Below are positions 50,631 through 62,956 of a DNA stretch of 64,000 nucleotides, piece by piece. The notes under the pieces are model-generated. The model was not told the origin of the DNA and did not search any database. It saw only the letters and a program-made list of their open reading frames with translations. The stretch is from the NCBI GenBank assembly GCA_038380795.1, contig CM076266.1, forward strand, positions 17,272,145-17,336,144, in the 5' to 3' direction. The stretch comes from Pyrocephalus nanus (taxonomy: Eukaryota > Chordata > Aves > Passeriformes > Tyrannidae). Positions within the stretch are counted from its first letter, which is position 1. Each line of letters starts with the position of its first letter. A program made the translations under genes and the position numbers.

Positions 50631-52202
50631 ATGTCAGAGAGAAGCAGTCTCTGGAAAAAGTTGCAGAGGGGAGGAATGGAAAACTGGGAATACAAGTTAA
50701 CCATCAGTTTGGCTCCACAGACACTGGAAATTCAGACCCATTGGACTATTACCAGACAAACCCCAAATTAGCAAGTGCTTACAGCCTTCACAAGCACTTA
50801 TTTAATCATGTCTTTGGAAAGGAAGGAGCTGAGGAAACGAGGTGGTGTTGGGCTGAGCGGAAAGGAGGTGGCTTGGACCTGGAGCTGCTTGTCCACTGCA
50901 GAATCACAGGCACCTGCTACAAAAGTGGCTTGTGAAAAAATGTTTTACCACAAAAAAAAACAAACAACAACCCAGGACCAGACAAACAACCTGACACCTT
51001 TTCCCTTTACTAAATCATGTGCGTGTGAAAATAAGTTTTTTTTGCTTTTTGGCTGAGGTTTGGGCAATGCAGCTGTACTGCCCGTGCTAGGCATGAGGTG
51101 AATAATTTTCTGGAGGATAAGGTGAGGTTTCAGCAAACTTCTCTGAGTGGAGACATGGTCTCTCTATCAGCCAGTCTCACCAAGGCAGATGCCCCTCACT
51201 GAAACTGCGCACAGATGAGTGATTCAGAGACCCTGCAATTACAGAGTTGTTTTAAACTTAATGACTAAGTGTAATCAGTCCACTCTGAACTCAGTATATA
51301 GCAAGCCTAGTTGGAAAAAGAGCCTTTTTTTCCCTTCTGGATGCAACCATGATATTGGCTTTTGCAGGGACTGTATCTGTTCTGTCAGTGCATCCTATCA
51401 GCATCATCACCACAAAGATCCCCTAGTAGCTGTGATTGCTTCTGGTGAGACTCAGATGGATGGATGTGGGAGTGGGCACATCCTCAGTGGGTGTAAACTG
51501 ACATGGATTCAGAAGAAATTCCCCCCTAAATGGTCATGGTGTAGAACAGTTACTCAAACCTGACACTTGGACTTATTCCTGACAAGTTTTTTTTGTGACT
51601 TTCTGACAACAGGTGTTAGTACCTGAATATTTTAAGTCTTGTTTTGATTTCAGAGAAAGAGAGGCTTGATCTCCGCGTAGAGTTCATGCCAGACAGACAC
51701 TACAGCCTTGGGCTTTTGCAGTTCATTCCCAACCTTGTCTTAAGGGTGGATTCTGGATTTATCCTGTCCTTTGCGACCATGTTCCTGAAGTTCAACTTGA
51801 ATTTAATTCACTACCAACACAACTAAAGTGCTTTGGTGGTTGGATCTAGGATTTTGATGCAGTTCTCCCTCTGAGGCAAATGTTGCAATTGCTCAGCCAT
51901 GCAAATGGGTGCAGGCGTCTTCAGGCTGTACAATCTCGTATGCTTAGGGGACTGGATGGATGAAGGAAGGCTTGCTCACATCTGGAAGTTTCTTTTATTT
52001 TCCTAAGGATCATGAGCACAAGGAGTTCAGGCATTTTTGCACAGCTCCCCACTGACCCTTGAGTTCATGTCATCAGACCCAATCTTGTTGTCTTGGCAAA
52101 TATTCACACAAATAAGAGCATTCTAACAATAGGATCTTTCTTTTCGTAGCTTCCCTCTCCCTCTCCTCTTGTCCCTTGCTGCCTCCCTCTCCTACACTGG
52201 AG
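50631..52202. other. Non-coding, unique sequence
   Basis: No gene or mobile element recognised. It ends in a C/T-rich tract at about 52136-52197. Confidence 0.6.
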
Positions 52203-52383
52203 ATAGAAAATTTGGAGACAGCAAGGATGAGATCACTGCTTTGCAAGGAGTGTCAAGAAAACTGGCTGCACAGTTTGGGGCTCTGCATAGCCTTTTCCCA
52301 GGGAGCAGATCTGATATTATTTCCCTATCCACAACTGCGCAGAGACATCAGCACTTTGGAGACGGTGCTTGCCAGCCGCTCGG
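52203..52383 (+). other. Exon-like interval (181 nt, open frame)
   Basis: About 50 bases of C/T-rich sequence (52150-52197) lead to CACTGGAG, ending at 52202. The interval then stays open in one frame until CTCGG|GTAAGG, where the frame's stop (TAA) falls inside the donor-like sequence. Residues in that frame include RKFGDSKDEITALQGVSRKL and then FGALHSLFPGSRSDI. A second forward frame is open even further, to 52478, so openness alone is not strong evidence. No family recognised. It could be a coding exon of a plus-strand gene, or chance in a moderately GC-rich patch. Confidence 0.2.
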
Positions 52384-53934
52384 GTAAGGCTGGAGATAAG
52401 GCCCAGAGATGGGGAGCCATCAAAACATGGATGTCTAGCACAGACTCTGCATTCCTGGCTTTGCTCTATGTACTTTAATCACATGAGCTTACAAAACATA
52501 GTTAGCAAGTCATAGAGCCATAGAGTTACCCATTCCAGGGAAAGGAGCAGTCTGAGCTATGCTGAGGATGCTGTATGGGTCCACACTGAACTTTGCTTCA
52601 GCTCTGAATACAGATACGTGAATTTACAAACACCTTTTAGATTTGCACGATTCTTCAGTAACAAGTGAAAACAAGTTATACTGAAGCACTGGAACTGGGG
52701 ACTCCTATGGATTCCTATGGCTTCCTGCACCAGTGCTGCTTCAAAGCCTAACTTCAGCTTACTCCCCACATAGGGTGTTTCCCTTCCCAGCACAGTGCTT
52801 TTGTTTTAACCTGGACCATCAGGTGAAAGTTTCACATCACCACACCTGAGCTCTTGCCAGCTGGCAGGCTGACCTGTCTGTGTGCTCATGGATGGCAGGG
52901 CAGATCCAAAAGAGCCAGGTTTCTCTTGGATTCATGCTGTAGCTTGTCCTTCAGCAGAGGTGCTGAGCATGTGCCCCCCTCCTTCCTCCAGTCACAGTTT
53001 TCACCAGAACTGCAGGAATTTCCTGCACTGACCGTCTGGACTCAGACATGTTTTTCCAAGTGTGTGCTCTTTGTTTTCACTGAAATAGAATAAAAACAAA
53101 CCAGAAGAAGGAAATTCAATAAAAATTAACGTTTGATGGACCCAGAAAAAAATTGATTTTTTTAAAGAAACACTACCATTTAAAAGCCCAGATGCTGACA
53201 TTCCTTACTGTCCTACTCCCACTGAAAGTTAGAACTGAAATCAGCCAGGACTTAATTCCTCATGTCTGTGTGGTTTGTTTTCCTCTATTAAAATCAACAA
53301 CAAATGAGTCTGTCAGGGATTTTCTCAATCATCCTGCTAATGTACAAAACTTTTTCACAGTGTACAACATCCCAGTGCTCCTCTGCATGTTCCAAGTTTA
53401 GTTCCTTGGTCTGGCAAGCAGTGTAACTCTTGATACAAACTGTAGTGAATGACTAAGTTATTTAACAATTACTTACAGTGTATTCTCCGATCATTTGGTG
53501 CCTTGGGATGTTGTGCCTAATTGCAGGTTTAACAAAAATATATTGCGGTCATTATGCCATTATGGTATGAGAGTATAAGGAGCAAAAAAGAGCAAATCAG
53601 ATAAAGCTGAGTGAGACTTAGCTGTCTGAATGGGAATGTTAGGAACAGTGTCTCTCACCCTTGCAGACCACAAAGATAATTTCCTGACTACTAAGTAGTA
53701 GTTGGTTTTAAAAAAATCTATTAGGCAGCGTCTCTGCACTCAGGGGAAATGTCTATCAGCAAAACTGATTAGAGATAAGGGTAAGCAGATGTCAAAACAG
53801 AAGACCACCAAAGAACTGAGGTCCTAAAGTGAATGGGGAGAGATCCAGCAAGTGTTAAATGTAGGGTGGATTGCTGTGCCATGAGTGGGGGGCAATCCTA
53901 CCCTCCTTTCAGCTCCAGGGAGAGTTTTGCTGGG
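52384..53934. other. Non-coding, unique sequence
   Basis: No gene or mobile element recognised. A 37-nt interval at 53744-53780 lies between splice-like motifs, ending with AAGG|GTAAGC; this is weak. Confidence 0.6.

Positions 53935-53986
<52 letters not shown>
53935..53986 (+). repeat. A52 homopolymer
   Basis: Fifty-two uninterrupted A bases. No AATAAA polyadenylation signal lies in the 60 bases before it, and the sequence to the left resembles no retrocopied gene. Bird LINEs of the CR1 type do not end in poly(A), so it is not a LINE tail of the usual bird kind. It generates a spurious poly-Lys open frame. Confidence 0.95.
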
Positions 53987-53989
<3 letters not shown>

Positions 53990-54710
53990 GAGGAGTCTGT
54001 TTTCTGCAATCATTTTTCTATGTCAATTTGTATATGTGTATGGTTTTAAATTTTTTTTTCCTTCCCACAAACTGCTTTTTTAACCTTATGATTGAATGAA
54101 AATTAGAAACATTAGGATAGCAAAGAACTGTGAGAGGATGATCTGCAGAATTTCTGGCTTTTCCTGTAAACATAGAAGAGCCGACTTTAAATGATCTCCT
54201 TCTGTAGAAAGTGCTTCTCCATAATACTCAGTTTTGTCACAGCCTTCACCTGAATTAACTCTCCAGTTATGGGGCTACCCAAGGTTTAAAAAAGGGCCAG
54301 TAAAAAAAGTTTTGATGAAACTTCCATTGCGGGAGAACATCTGTGAATTTCAGTTGTCACTGAAAGATGCAAGAAAATACAGGCTTTTAGGGGGGAATTA
54401 ATGAGAACAAATAATTTTATATGTAAAAAATCATTTTATATGTCAAACTATTTCTATGTATTGACATGAAATTTTTAATAACATTTCACATTCACCCTGC
54501 TCATCCTTCACTTCATATTGACATGTGTTTAAAATGCCATGATCTGCACTCACCTCTTTCTTTGTCTTTCTCTACCAGCCAGAGAGAACACACAACACTA
54601 CTCTGACACTCTTTTTTTCAGAGAGATGCCCTTATGCATTGGAAAGGAGCTTTGTGCAACTTTTGCCAGCTTCAGTATCCCCATGCAGGGCCTGTGTGAG
54701 AGTTTTTCCC
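53987..54710. other. Non-coding, unique sequence
   Basis: AT-rich spacer between the A52 tract and the CR1 fragment. ATTTTATATGT is repeated near 54413 and 54432. No gene seen. Confidence 0.6.
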
Positions 54711-54842
54711 AGAATCACAGAGTGGTTTGGATTGGAAGGGACCTTGCAGATCGCTTAGATCAAATTCCCTTTGCCATGGGCAGGGACACCTTCCACTAGA
54801 CCAGTTTGCTCAAAGCCCATTTAACCTGGCCTTTCACCACTC
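54711..54842 (-). mobile_element. CR1 LINE 3' end, minus orientation
   Basis: The plus strand starts with AGAATCACAGAGTGGTTTGG, the reverse complement of the CR1 terminal octamer repeat and 3' tail. It continues through TTGGAAGGGACCTTGCAGATC, GCCATGGGCAGGGACACCTT, AGACCAGTTTGCTCAAAGCC and AACCTGGCCTTTCACCAC, all in canonical order. The copy is severely 5'-truncated (about 130 bp), as is common for CR1. Confidence 0.93.
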
Positions 54843-55772
54843 AGCTTTGCTTCTCCACCAAAGAGTTGAGACTTTTGTGTCAGTCTTCCCATTTCTTAAG
54901 GGCTTAGGAAAGCTCTCAGGAAGGCTCCCAGCAAGACATCACCTCAGCAAAAAGATGGCACTGCTTAGGGCTGGGTCCAGCCTCATTTGTGCATATTTCA
55001 ACAGGCAGAGCTTTCTTTTCCCTATTATTGGAGCCGCTCATCTTCTGCTTGGGTTTCCCAGCTATCTACAGTGGATTGTACCTGGCATCTCTGACCTCTC
55101 CTGTGCATGGGCCAGACAGGCAGGGCCATGGCTGGAGGAGAGCCTGTCAGATGCCAGGATGCCTTTGATGCTGACAGTGAACTGACTGCACGCTCTTGCC
55201 ATGATGGGACAAGTGCTGTGCATGCATCTGGATCTGCTGGGAGGCAAGAAGGGAGAAGGATGCATCCAGGGAAAACTGGAGCCAGGGGAGCCCTAGATTA
55301 AAAAGATGCTGTGTGATAGGTTTGTTGTGGGACTGATCTGTCCCCATATCCTTTGCAAATGAATTTGTAGCTGCATCATTAGAGAGGGTGCTCTCCCCAG
55401 GCAGCAGGGATTTTGCAGGACTAGGGGGGATTTGGGAGGAACTGGGACTTGTTTGGCAGTCCTGCTCCACTCCCATGGGAGCCTCTGCCTGCTTCCCCAC
55501 CACCCATACCCCACTGCCTGCAAAAGGTGTAGTATCCTCTTACCCACCTAACCTGGCACGTGCCTGCCATCCTGTTTCTCCCAGAGAGCACCAGGAAGCA
55601 GAGGAAGCAGATCAGTGCTAGCAAGTTCTCACCAGTGGAGATAACGGTATATGTGCAGCCTTTTCTCTTTATATATTTCTTGTCATGAAAAGAGCTGGGA
55701 AAGGCCAGACGAATCCCAGGCAGATGATCTGTGCACTTTGACAATGGCTTCAAAATTCTCACAGGAATATCA

Positions 55773-55775
<3 letters not shown>
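54843..55775. other. Non-coding, unique sequence
   Basis: Mixed composition. Open frames on both strands (longest 152 codons, 54727-55185, which starts inside the CR1 copy) are by-products. No gene recognised. Confidence 0.6.

Positions 55776-55822
<47 letters not shown>
55776..55822 (+). repeat. T47 homopolymer
   Basis: Forty-seven uninterrupted T bases, equal to a 47-A run on the minus strand. Read on the minus strand, no canonical AATAAA lies close before the A run (ATAAATAAT occurs about 35 bases away). It faces the A52 tract 1.8 kb to the left in inverted orientation. Confidence 0.95.
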
Positions 55823-55825
<3 letters not shown>

Positions 55826-58150
55826 GAGAGAAAGGGTAAATCAAACCAGTACATTATTTATCCTGAAGCACATTTTGTCTACTCTGCCAGTACTTGCACC
55901 AAGTTAAGGCAGAGTGGATTACAGTGGCTGCCTTTCTTAGGTCAGCCCATACCTAACTTCTGCAGCAGCCGTGCCTGCATGGCACATGTTTGATACTCTG
56001 AACTGTTTCAAGTCCTTTTTTGAAACTGATGACTCTGGGTTTGTTCACTTTACTTGTTCAAGAGCTGGACCTGGGTTTCAGCATGCCTATACCAGCCAAG
56101 CTTCTCCATCCCCTCCCATCTCCACGCTTCTGAAGAGTCACGTTGCCACAAGGAAAGATGTAACCTGTCTCCACAACACCTTGTAAGAAACTGGTTTTCA
56201 GAGCACAAGTTATCACTACCCCTTTGTGTCTAATGCAAAGGTGGGGACAAGCTATCCTGTCCCCAAGGCACAACCTTGACCCTTGGCCCTTTGGAGGAAA
56301 AATGGGAATGCCAACAAAACATAGTAGGGAAAAAAATTGTGCAAGCTATATATATATATTTTATTATTTTTGATGCATTTTCTTCATGAGGATTCAGACT
56401 TTCATCCTTGCTGCTGTTACTACTAAAAGAGCAACTGATGAAAGCCACAGTAGATTTGCTTCATTGGATAACATAATACATCATTCAAAAGGTAAACTGC
56501 AAACAGTGGTCCTAATCCTATAACATTAACGATAACCTCTGCTACTCCTCCCCCCAAAATCCCAGCCACTCTGAAAAAAATCTATCTTCTTGTCAAATAA
56601 GTGATTTTTTTATTGATATTATATATCCAGCAGTGAAATGGATTTCCCTTTTTACAAGGTATGACAATTTTTGCTATGAAATATTTCCATTACAGAAGGG
56701 TTTGATTGATTTGAGAAGAGTCCTAGGTAATAGCAGGGTGATCAAGAATAAATTTGCCTGCACATTTATGTTAGAGTGCTGTTTCTAAGTGGGTTAATGC
56801 CATTCCTAATATGGATGTGCATTGTTTGGAAAAGTTGCTTCTTGTAAAACACCTACAGTATTATATCATTTTTATATCCCTCAATTTGACAAATACTTAT
56901 GTTTTTCACTTTTTCTTCCAGAAGGAGTTATCCATATTACAATACTGAAAAACTTTGGTCTTTCCTTATGACTCGAGTTTAAAGCAAACAGTAGTGGCCT
57001 GTGCCAAATATTGATCTGATTTTGGAAAGGGCTGACCAGCTGTGGATTGCTCTGAGTGGAAGCTGTACAGCGTTCAATCTGTCCTTCGATCAAGCTGCAT
57101 CACTTCCTGTCGTATTTGTGAGTCAAAAGGCAGAGATCTGCCACAAAAGTTGAACTGTGCTGCTCTGCTCCTCTTTCCTGTGCTTTATCCTGGACTCTTC
57201 CCCATGTACCTGCTCCTTCAGCATTTGCCAGATAATGAATGTGTTGTTTATTCTGACTTTTTTGTACAAGCAGAGGAAAATATGCTTTTCTGAAAAGTGA
57301 GTTTTTCTGACTCATTCTGTACAGGGCACTTCACCCACAGATAATTCTGCTGTGCTGAGCTGTGAGGGATCCTTTCTTTTGCACAATGCTCTCTCAGGCA
57401 GAGTGCTGGCTCGGGGCAGAGGGGCTGCTGGACAAGTGACCACAAAGACACGCTCACAGAGACACCCTATGGAGAGTGCTCCTCATTTGTAATGACTGAG
57501 TGGGTGTTCTTCCATCTAGTGCTAGCACTAGGGAGCCATGCATCTCTGTCCCACCCTTCTCTCTGTGGTTTGGCCCAGAATGAGCGACTGTGGCCACTCC
57601 ATCACCTATGCAGTTGCATTTTCAACTTGTCCTTAGAGGCAAGTCCCATACAGAGCTGTTGCAGATCTTTGGGTCCAGCCTAAACTTCGAATGGCAGTGG
57701 CATTTCTTGAGATTTTTCATACCCCTGGGACACCCCGTGATGAACATCTGTTTTTTCCCTGTTATGCTGAGGAAGACAGACCTGCCATGAGCAGTGTAGA
57801 TGCCTGGTCCCCGGGCCAGGCTCCCCCCTCCCTGCTTGTTTGGCTCTGTTCAGGTGCATGAGGGCCAAGGAGACCCCAGAGCAACCACCTCTTGGTGCCA
57901 CGAGGCACACTCATCACCTCCTCTGTGTTTTGGAGGAGCAGCCCCGTGCATGTGTAACTCATCGGTGAGGGGTGTGTGTGTGTGGGCGCAGCCCTGCGTG
58001 GCTCTGCCTCTGGCTCCTTGCTGCCACATGTCCGTGCCATGACCACAGGCTGGGACCAGCACCAGCACAGAATCACTGTTCTTAATTACAGCTATTTTAG
58101 TGGAGACTACATCTTCCATACGAATAAATTGTCAGGATTTGGGAAATGCC
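55823..58150. other. Non-coding, unique sequence
   Basis: No gene or mobile element recognised. A TA microsatellite lies at 56347-56359. The region around 57760-58060 is relatively GC-rich and gives overlapping open frames on both strands without recognisable domains. Confidence 0.6.
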
Positions 58151-59635
58151 AGACAGAATAAACTGGAAATGCGGATTGTTTTGTTGGCAGTCCTACACCA
58201 CGATTTTAATTTTTAAGAAGCTGTTTCCCCCTCCCTCACATACAAAGACAGTTGGTGCAACAAAAGCACAGCTTTAGCCCAAAACGGTCCATTCTGGATT
58301 TGCATAGTTCTGTATTATTTTTAAAAGAACTTGGCTTACTTCCAAATTCATACGCCAGAGGCTGAACGAGCTAAATTTAAACACCGAAGTATTTCAAATG
58401 GATATTTTACCTTAACAACAATCTCATTTATTTTAGTTCAGTGTTTTCACATAGTTTTTCAAAGTTAAGCTAAACCCACTGTATAAGAATGAGTGTTTCA
58501 TTAATTTTTATAAGAATTATAAGAAGCATATGTTTTAAAGCTTCATTTTGTAACAGAGCAAAGTATATTGTAGACATATTTATTTACATAATGGCCACAT
58601 TAGAAGAAATCTTCATATGGAAAAACGCAGCAATACCAAGTACCGGTTACCACAAGTTTTAAAAAAAAATAAATTAATGATATAGGGTGAAGAGAAGCAG
58701 AAAAAAAAATTAAAAAATGAAATGAGAGGATGTGATTTTTTATTTAAGTGCTCAAAGTGAGCACATTTCCACTCCTATCACAAAGCCAGTGGAAGCACAG
58801 CGTTCTGCAGGAAACTTTCATGAAGATTCACAAAAAGAAAATGTCTTGTGAAAGAACTGAAATATTTCCCTTGAAAAACCGGATCATCACCTTAAAAAGG
58901 TGAGAATGTTGGCTTTAACTTTGCTGTTCTGATTCTGCTTCCTGTTCTTTTGTGTTCACTTTTGGTTCAGGTTACATTTTGTTAAATGTAGTATGCAGTG
59001 TGTATATATCATATGTAATTCAAATGCTTTACTATAATGTAGCAATATATGAAAAGTACACAAATGTAAATGTTTTGACAATATCGAAACAAGAGTTGAC
59101 ATAAAATAATCAGATCTCTTCTGCTGAGAAAATATGTGGAATGTCTCAGGTGCTGGCAAAAAAATGCATCTTCATGTAAGGAAAAAACCTTTCCAGCATT
59201 TGTTCACCTAAAGTTACCACAAAAATTACTGAAAATCGTTGCAGCCCATAAACTACATCAGCACATCATCCTACTAGAATCAGTTCAACAGCTTCTGTAA
59301 TCTCCTTTTATCTAAGGCAAATTTTGAAGAAAGCCTCAAAATGCAACTTGTTTTTACAGGCTTTCAGTTTAGAGACTAGAAGCCTGACCTTAACAGGAAC
59401 TTGAATTACCAGCTAAAATAATTTATAGAGGATGCACTAAAGAGGTTTCATGTGTATAAAAGACACATGCTTTTTTCTCTGCTTTGACTGAAGAGCTGTT
59501 TTTGGTGGCATGTGTACTTACATTTTGTGGGTAGTTTCATAATCTAAGGTTTTCAGCAAGAGGGCAGGTTTTTACATCAGGTATATATTTTGAGGAAAGA
59601 ACAGGCATTTCACTTTTTTCTCTGAATACTGGGAG
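58151..59635. other. AT-rich non-coding sequence, possibly conserved
   Basis: Strongly AT-rich, free of recognisable repeats, with few open frames. The texture from 58270 to 58660 (unique, AT-rich, with occasional CG) resembles conserved non-coding DNA, but no diagnostic motif is present. Confidence 0.4.
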
Positions 59636-59771
59636 AACACCACAAAGATTTTACTTTCAAAAAGCCTGTAGGATTGGACCTGTTGTGTCCAAGACCTATT
59701 GGACCTACTACAGAACCTGAACCTGTTGTAAACCATTTTCCCAAAATTGGAGCCAAAACACAAATGAACTG
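59636..59771 (+). other. Exon-like interval (136 nt, open frame)
   Basis: A pyrimidine stretch (CACTTTTTTCTCT near 59611-59623) lies upstream of an AG at 59634-59635, and AACTG|GTGAGTATATAAGG is a strong donor. One frame is open for 44 codons across the interval, bounded by TGA at 59623 and by TGA just inside the putative intron. Residues include KDFTFKKPVGLDLLCPRPIG and later PVVNHFPKIGAKTQMN. I recognise no family. The middle is built from repeated GGACCT/GAACCT words, so a degenerate minisatellite is a real alternative. The acceptor is only moderate. Confidence 0.2.
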
Positions 59772-61894
59772 GTGAGTATATAAGGAAAGCAACAAAATCA
59801 ACATTGCCCTGCTATTGCAGAGATTGGTTTTGTCGTTAAGTAATAATGCCCTTGACTTCTCCCTGCAGAAAGTTGTGTAATGTCCTGCTCAGCGAAGGCA
59901 TGCATTCCTGGAAGAGAGGAGGTCCTGAGAATGTCAAAAGCTCTTGAAAACAGGTCCAGTTTCCACTTTGCCAGACGCTATGGCAAAGACTGCTCTGAGA
60001 GCTAATTTTGGATAATGAGCAATCAGCAGGGGCAGAACATCCTGTAAGTATCTACAGCTGAACACTCTTAAACAAGATTGGGATCACCCAAAGCTTTTCT
60101 CATGGGTGTTAATATGGTGATTAAAGTTTACAAGAGGCCCATGGTTTTATTTTTGTCTTGTCACGTGCAATGGCAGCTAGGCAGGAAATCTTCCTTAATG
60201 AATCGATGTTTTAGGCCACCTATGCGCAGAATGCATGTCAGGCTTATGTAGCAAAAACTGCTGTATAAATTTAGCCATGGTTGTTGTATAAATGGTGCTG
60301 AGCAAAGGTGTGGCAGGATACTCAAAAATATTATTTGAATAAATAGACTTTCACTGGAACATCTGCTTTAGTCTGACAGAGTGCCTTGAAGTGCAAGTCT
60401 TCTGTTGTATATGAAGTAGATAATGCTCACAAATGTTTGTAACATGTCGATGTGTGCTGTGTCACTGTGAGATATACCTCTTCAGAGCTGGCAATGTCTG
60501 CTGACAGCATTGTATACTATCAGATCCTGTCATCTATTGTTATGTATGCTTTTCCCCACAAAATTCAACATGAGAACTCTACTACTTACATTTTCTTGTG
60601 TAAATTTTTTTTTGAGTGGACAGAGAGGAACTGCAAATTTTTGGAAGGTGAACTACTCAACAAAATATGTAGGGTTGTTTCTTCCACTTTCTGCTTCTGT
60701 TCTTTCTCACCTTTGTATTTAAAAGACTGTCTTGAGCAGATAGGATCCTAAGTGAGTCTTATCAAGGTCAGAGCTTGTTGCTCTGACACAGATTTGAATA
60801 CAAAACTTTGTAGATATCTGATTCCCAAACATCTTTGGAAGCCATGTTTACCACCAATAGCTTGCCTGTAATTTTGGTCAAATTTCTGCTTCCTTTCCAT
60901 TTTTAGAAGATGCATCCAATTTAGTTAAATCAAAAGTTAATTTAATTTAATTTGCTCTAAATTTAAAAGGGTTCTGTGAACAATTTTCTTTGTTTTGTTT
61001 TGGATTATGGCTTTTGACTATTGAACAAAAAGCTGAGAACAACTATAGTTTCATGAAGATGAATTTATATGTTTTCATTTTTCTCTCTTAAAAATGCTTG
61101 AAACCTATTTATTCTTGATGAAGGTATCCTCTTCTCTTTTTTTCCCCCCTTATTCTTTTTCAGAATCAGAAGAAAATGAAATCTCATGGCAATGTCAGTT
61201 TTTTATCTCAGAATAGTTAAAATGGTCATTGTAACCAGAAGAGATGCAGGCATGCAGAGCAGTTGCCCCAGCTGCCAGGCTAGGACGTACCTGGGGAAAG
61301 TTGTCTCTAGCTTGGTCTCTTGGCCCTGTTCCACTGTGTATAAAGCACACAGATTTTTTTGGGAACTGGCACTCACCTACACGTGGAATAGTTTGTGAGA
61401 GGTATTTTCTCAGTACCTATCTCATTCACTATTTAACTCTTTCCTAAAGAGTGGAAAGCAATGTAGAAACTACTGAAATATAATCTCCACCTATATCAAC
61501 CTAAAATGTCGTGATTTGAATTTAAATCATTTAATGTGCTTAAGTAACGGGCATAGATACCAAAGAGTGTTTTCTTTAAGACCACTTGTTGAACCCGAGG
61601 GGATGAATTCCTTGCTCACATTGCCTGGCTATAGGGCACTAGTGGGATGGCCAGCCTTGATTTAGTTTTTCACCTGTAGATGTGTGCACACTGTTTGATA
61701 TTTTCCCAGGGCACAACTTCTGGGTGTCATCTGCTGGTTGCTTAGCCTGGGTATCCCATATTTTCATATCTGCCAGCCTTGTGCCAAGGTCCCCTCGGTG
61801 TCATGGGACATGTCAGTCGGTTGTCCATACAGGGGCAATGGAGTTGAGCCACTTCTAGAGATCTGTGGTGCCAAACTGGAACCTAGCCAACTGG
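59772..61894. other. Non-coding, unique sequence
   Basis: AT-rich and unique. TTAATTTAATTTAATTT, a short (TTAAT)n run, lies near 60937-60953. No gene or mobile element recognised. Confidence 0.6.
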
Positions 61895-62032
61895 TCACAG
61901 AATCACAGAATGATTTGAGTTGGAAGGGACCCACAAGGATCATCAAGTCCAAATCTTAAGTGATGGCCTGTACAGGGATGGAACCCAAGACCTTGGCACT
62001 AAGTAACTCCAAACAATTTAGCTAATCTGTCC
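61895..62032 (-). mobile_element. TguSINE1: tRNA-Ile-derived SINE with CR1 tail (TguSINE1-type)
   Basis: Read on the minus strand, the first half (62032 back to 61964) is a decayed tRNA-Ile(AAU)-like sequence. TAGCTAAATTGTT corresponds to box A (tRNA TAGCTCAGTTGG). GGGTTCCATCCCT corresponds to box B (GGTTCGATCCC, one change). GCCAAGGTC of the anticodon/variable side is preserved. The second half (61963 back to 61895) is a CR1 3' tail ending in the octamer repeat (CACAGAATCACAGAAT on the plus strand). A tRNA head joined to a CR1 tail is the described structure of passerine TguSINE1, copied by CR1 machinery from a pol III transcript. The anticodon loop is partly deleted, so it is not a working tRNA. 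This is the main clue that the genome is a passerine. Confidence 0.85.
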
Positions 62033-62956
62033 CTGGAGTTTTGAAAACAACTATCTTTAAATGTTGATGATTGCTAAGTCTTGATAACCTCCTTTTCTTC
62101 CTCACTCTGTTTTATCTTGAGCAATGCAATAATAAAATATTTGCCCAAATTATTTTTACTAACATTTGTATGCATGCATAATATAAGCAGAGGGATGACA
62201 CTACATCTTTGCGGGAAGGATTCTGTGGGCAGAATTGCAAATAAGTAAGAAAACAGCAAACTGGAAAGAATTTGTTACACCATTTGTCTCAAATTGGTTT
62301 AGAGTTGTAAATATGTAGATTTTCTATATTAACTGCTGAAATTCTTTGTGTAAACATAGACTGATGTGAGGAAGAAGAAAAACAATCAAGAGACTCAGCC
62401 TGGTAAATAGTTTCAACATATGTTCTAGAAGAACTGCTGAGACAGGCTTCATGCTCAGATCTGAGCTGAATCACCAGGATGTGAACATAATCACCTGGGT
62501 GTTTGATGTGCTTGGATGTGCTGTTAAGACCAGATAGAGCAGAAACCAAAAGAGAAAAAGGTTATTTGTTTATCACAGAAAAAGAAGCAAGCATTTATGA
62601 GATGTCGGCTCAAATGCTGAACTAGCTTGGTGATTTCATAGTAAGATTTTAGGGTAGAGACTGAGTTCCTTCAATTTTGTGCCTGCAGTGGCAACCCACA
62701 TCTTGGTTCATAGGTGATCTCAGCCATAAAGGCTTTGCCCATTTTAAGAATATTGCAGAGTGGGATTTTTATTTGCATTTGTCCCTTTGCTGCTCTACAT
62801 CAAAGACCAAACAATGACACGAATTTGGTTTCCATAATGGATTTAATTTTGATTAGCTTCTGGTTTCCATGAGCAGGATCTTGTCCACTGTGTTCAGTGT
62901 GGGCAGTGTCAACTCTCCATGTGGTACTTCTCTCTACATTGTCCTCATTGATGAGT
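62033..62956. other. Non-coding, unique sequence
   Basis: No gene or mobile element recognised between the SINE and the next CR1 copy. Confidence 0.6.

Noticed and set aside
53833..54099. Poly-Lys open frame
   Set aside because: Product of the A52 homopolymer.
54727..55185. 152-codon plus-strand open frame
   Set aside because: Its start lies inside a minus-orientation CR1 fragment and the remainder has no recognisable family.
61964..62032. Functional tRNA-Ile gene
   Set aside because: The anticodon arm is partly deleted, the A and B boxes are mutated, and a CR1 tail is attached; it is a SINE head.
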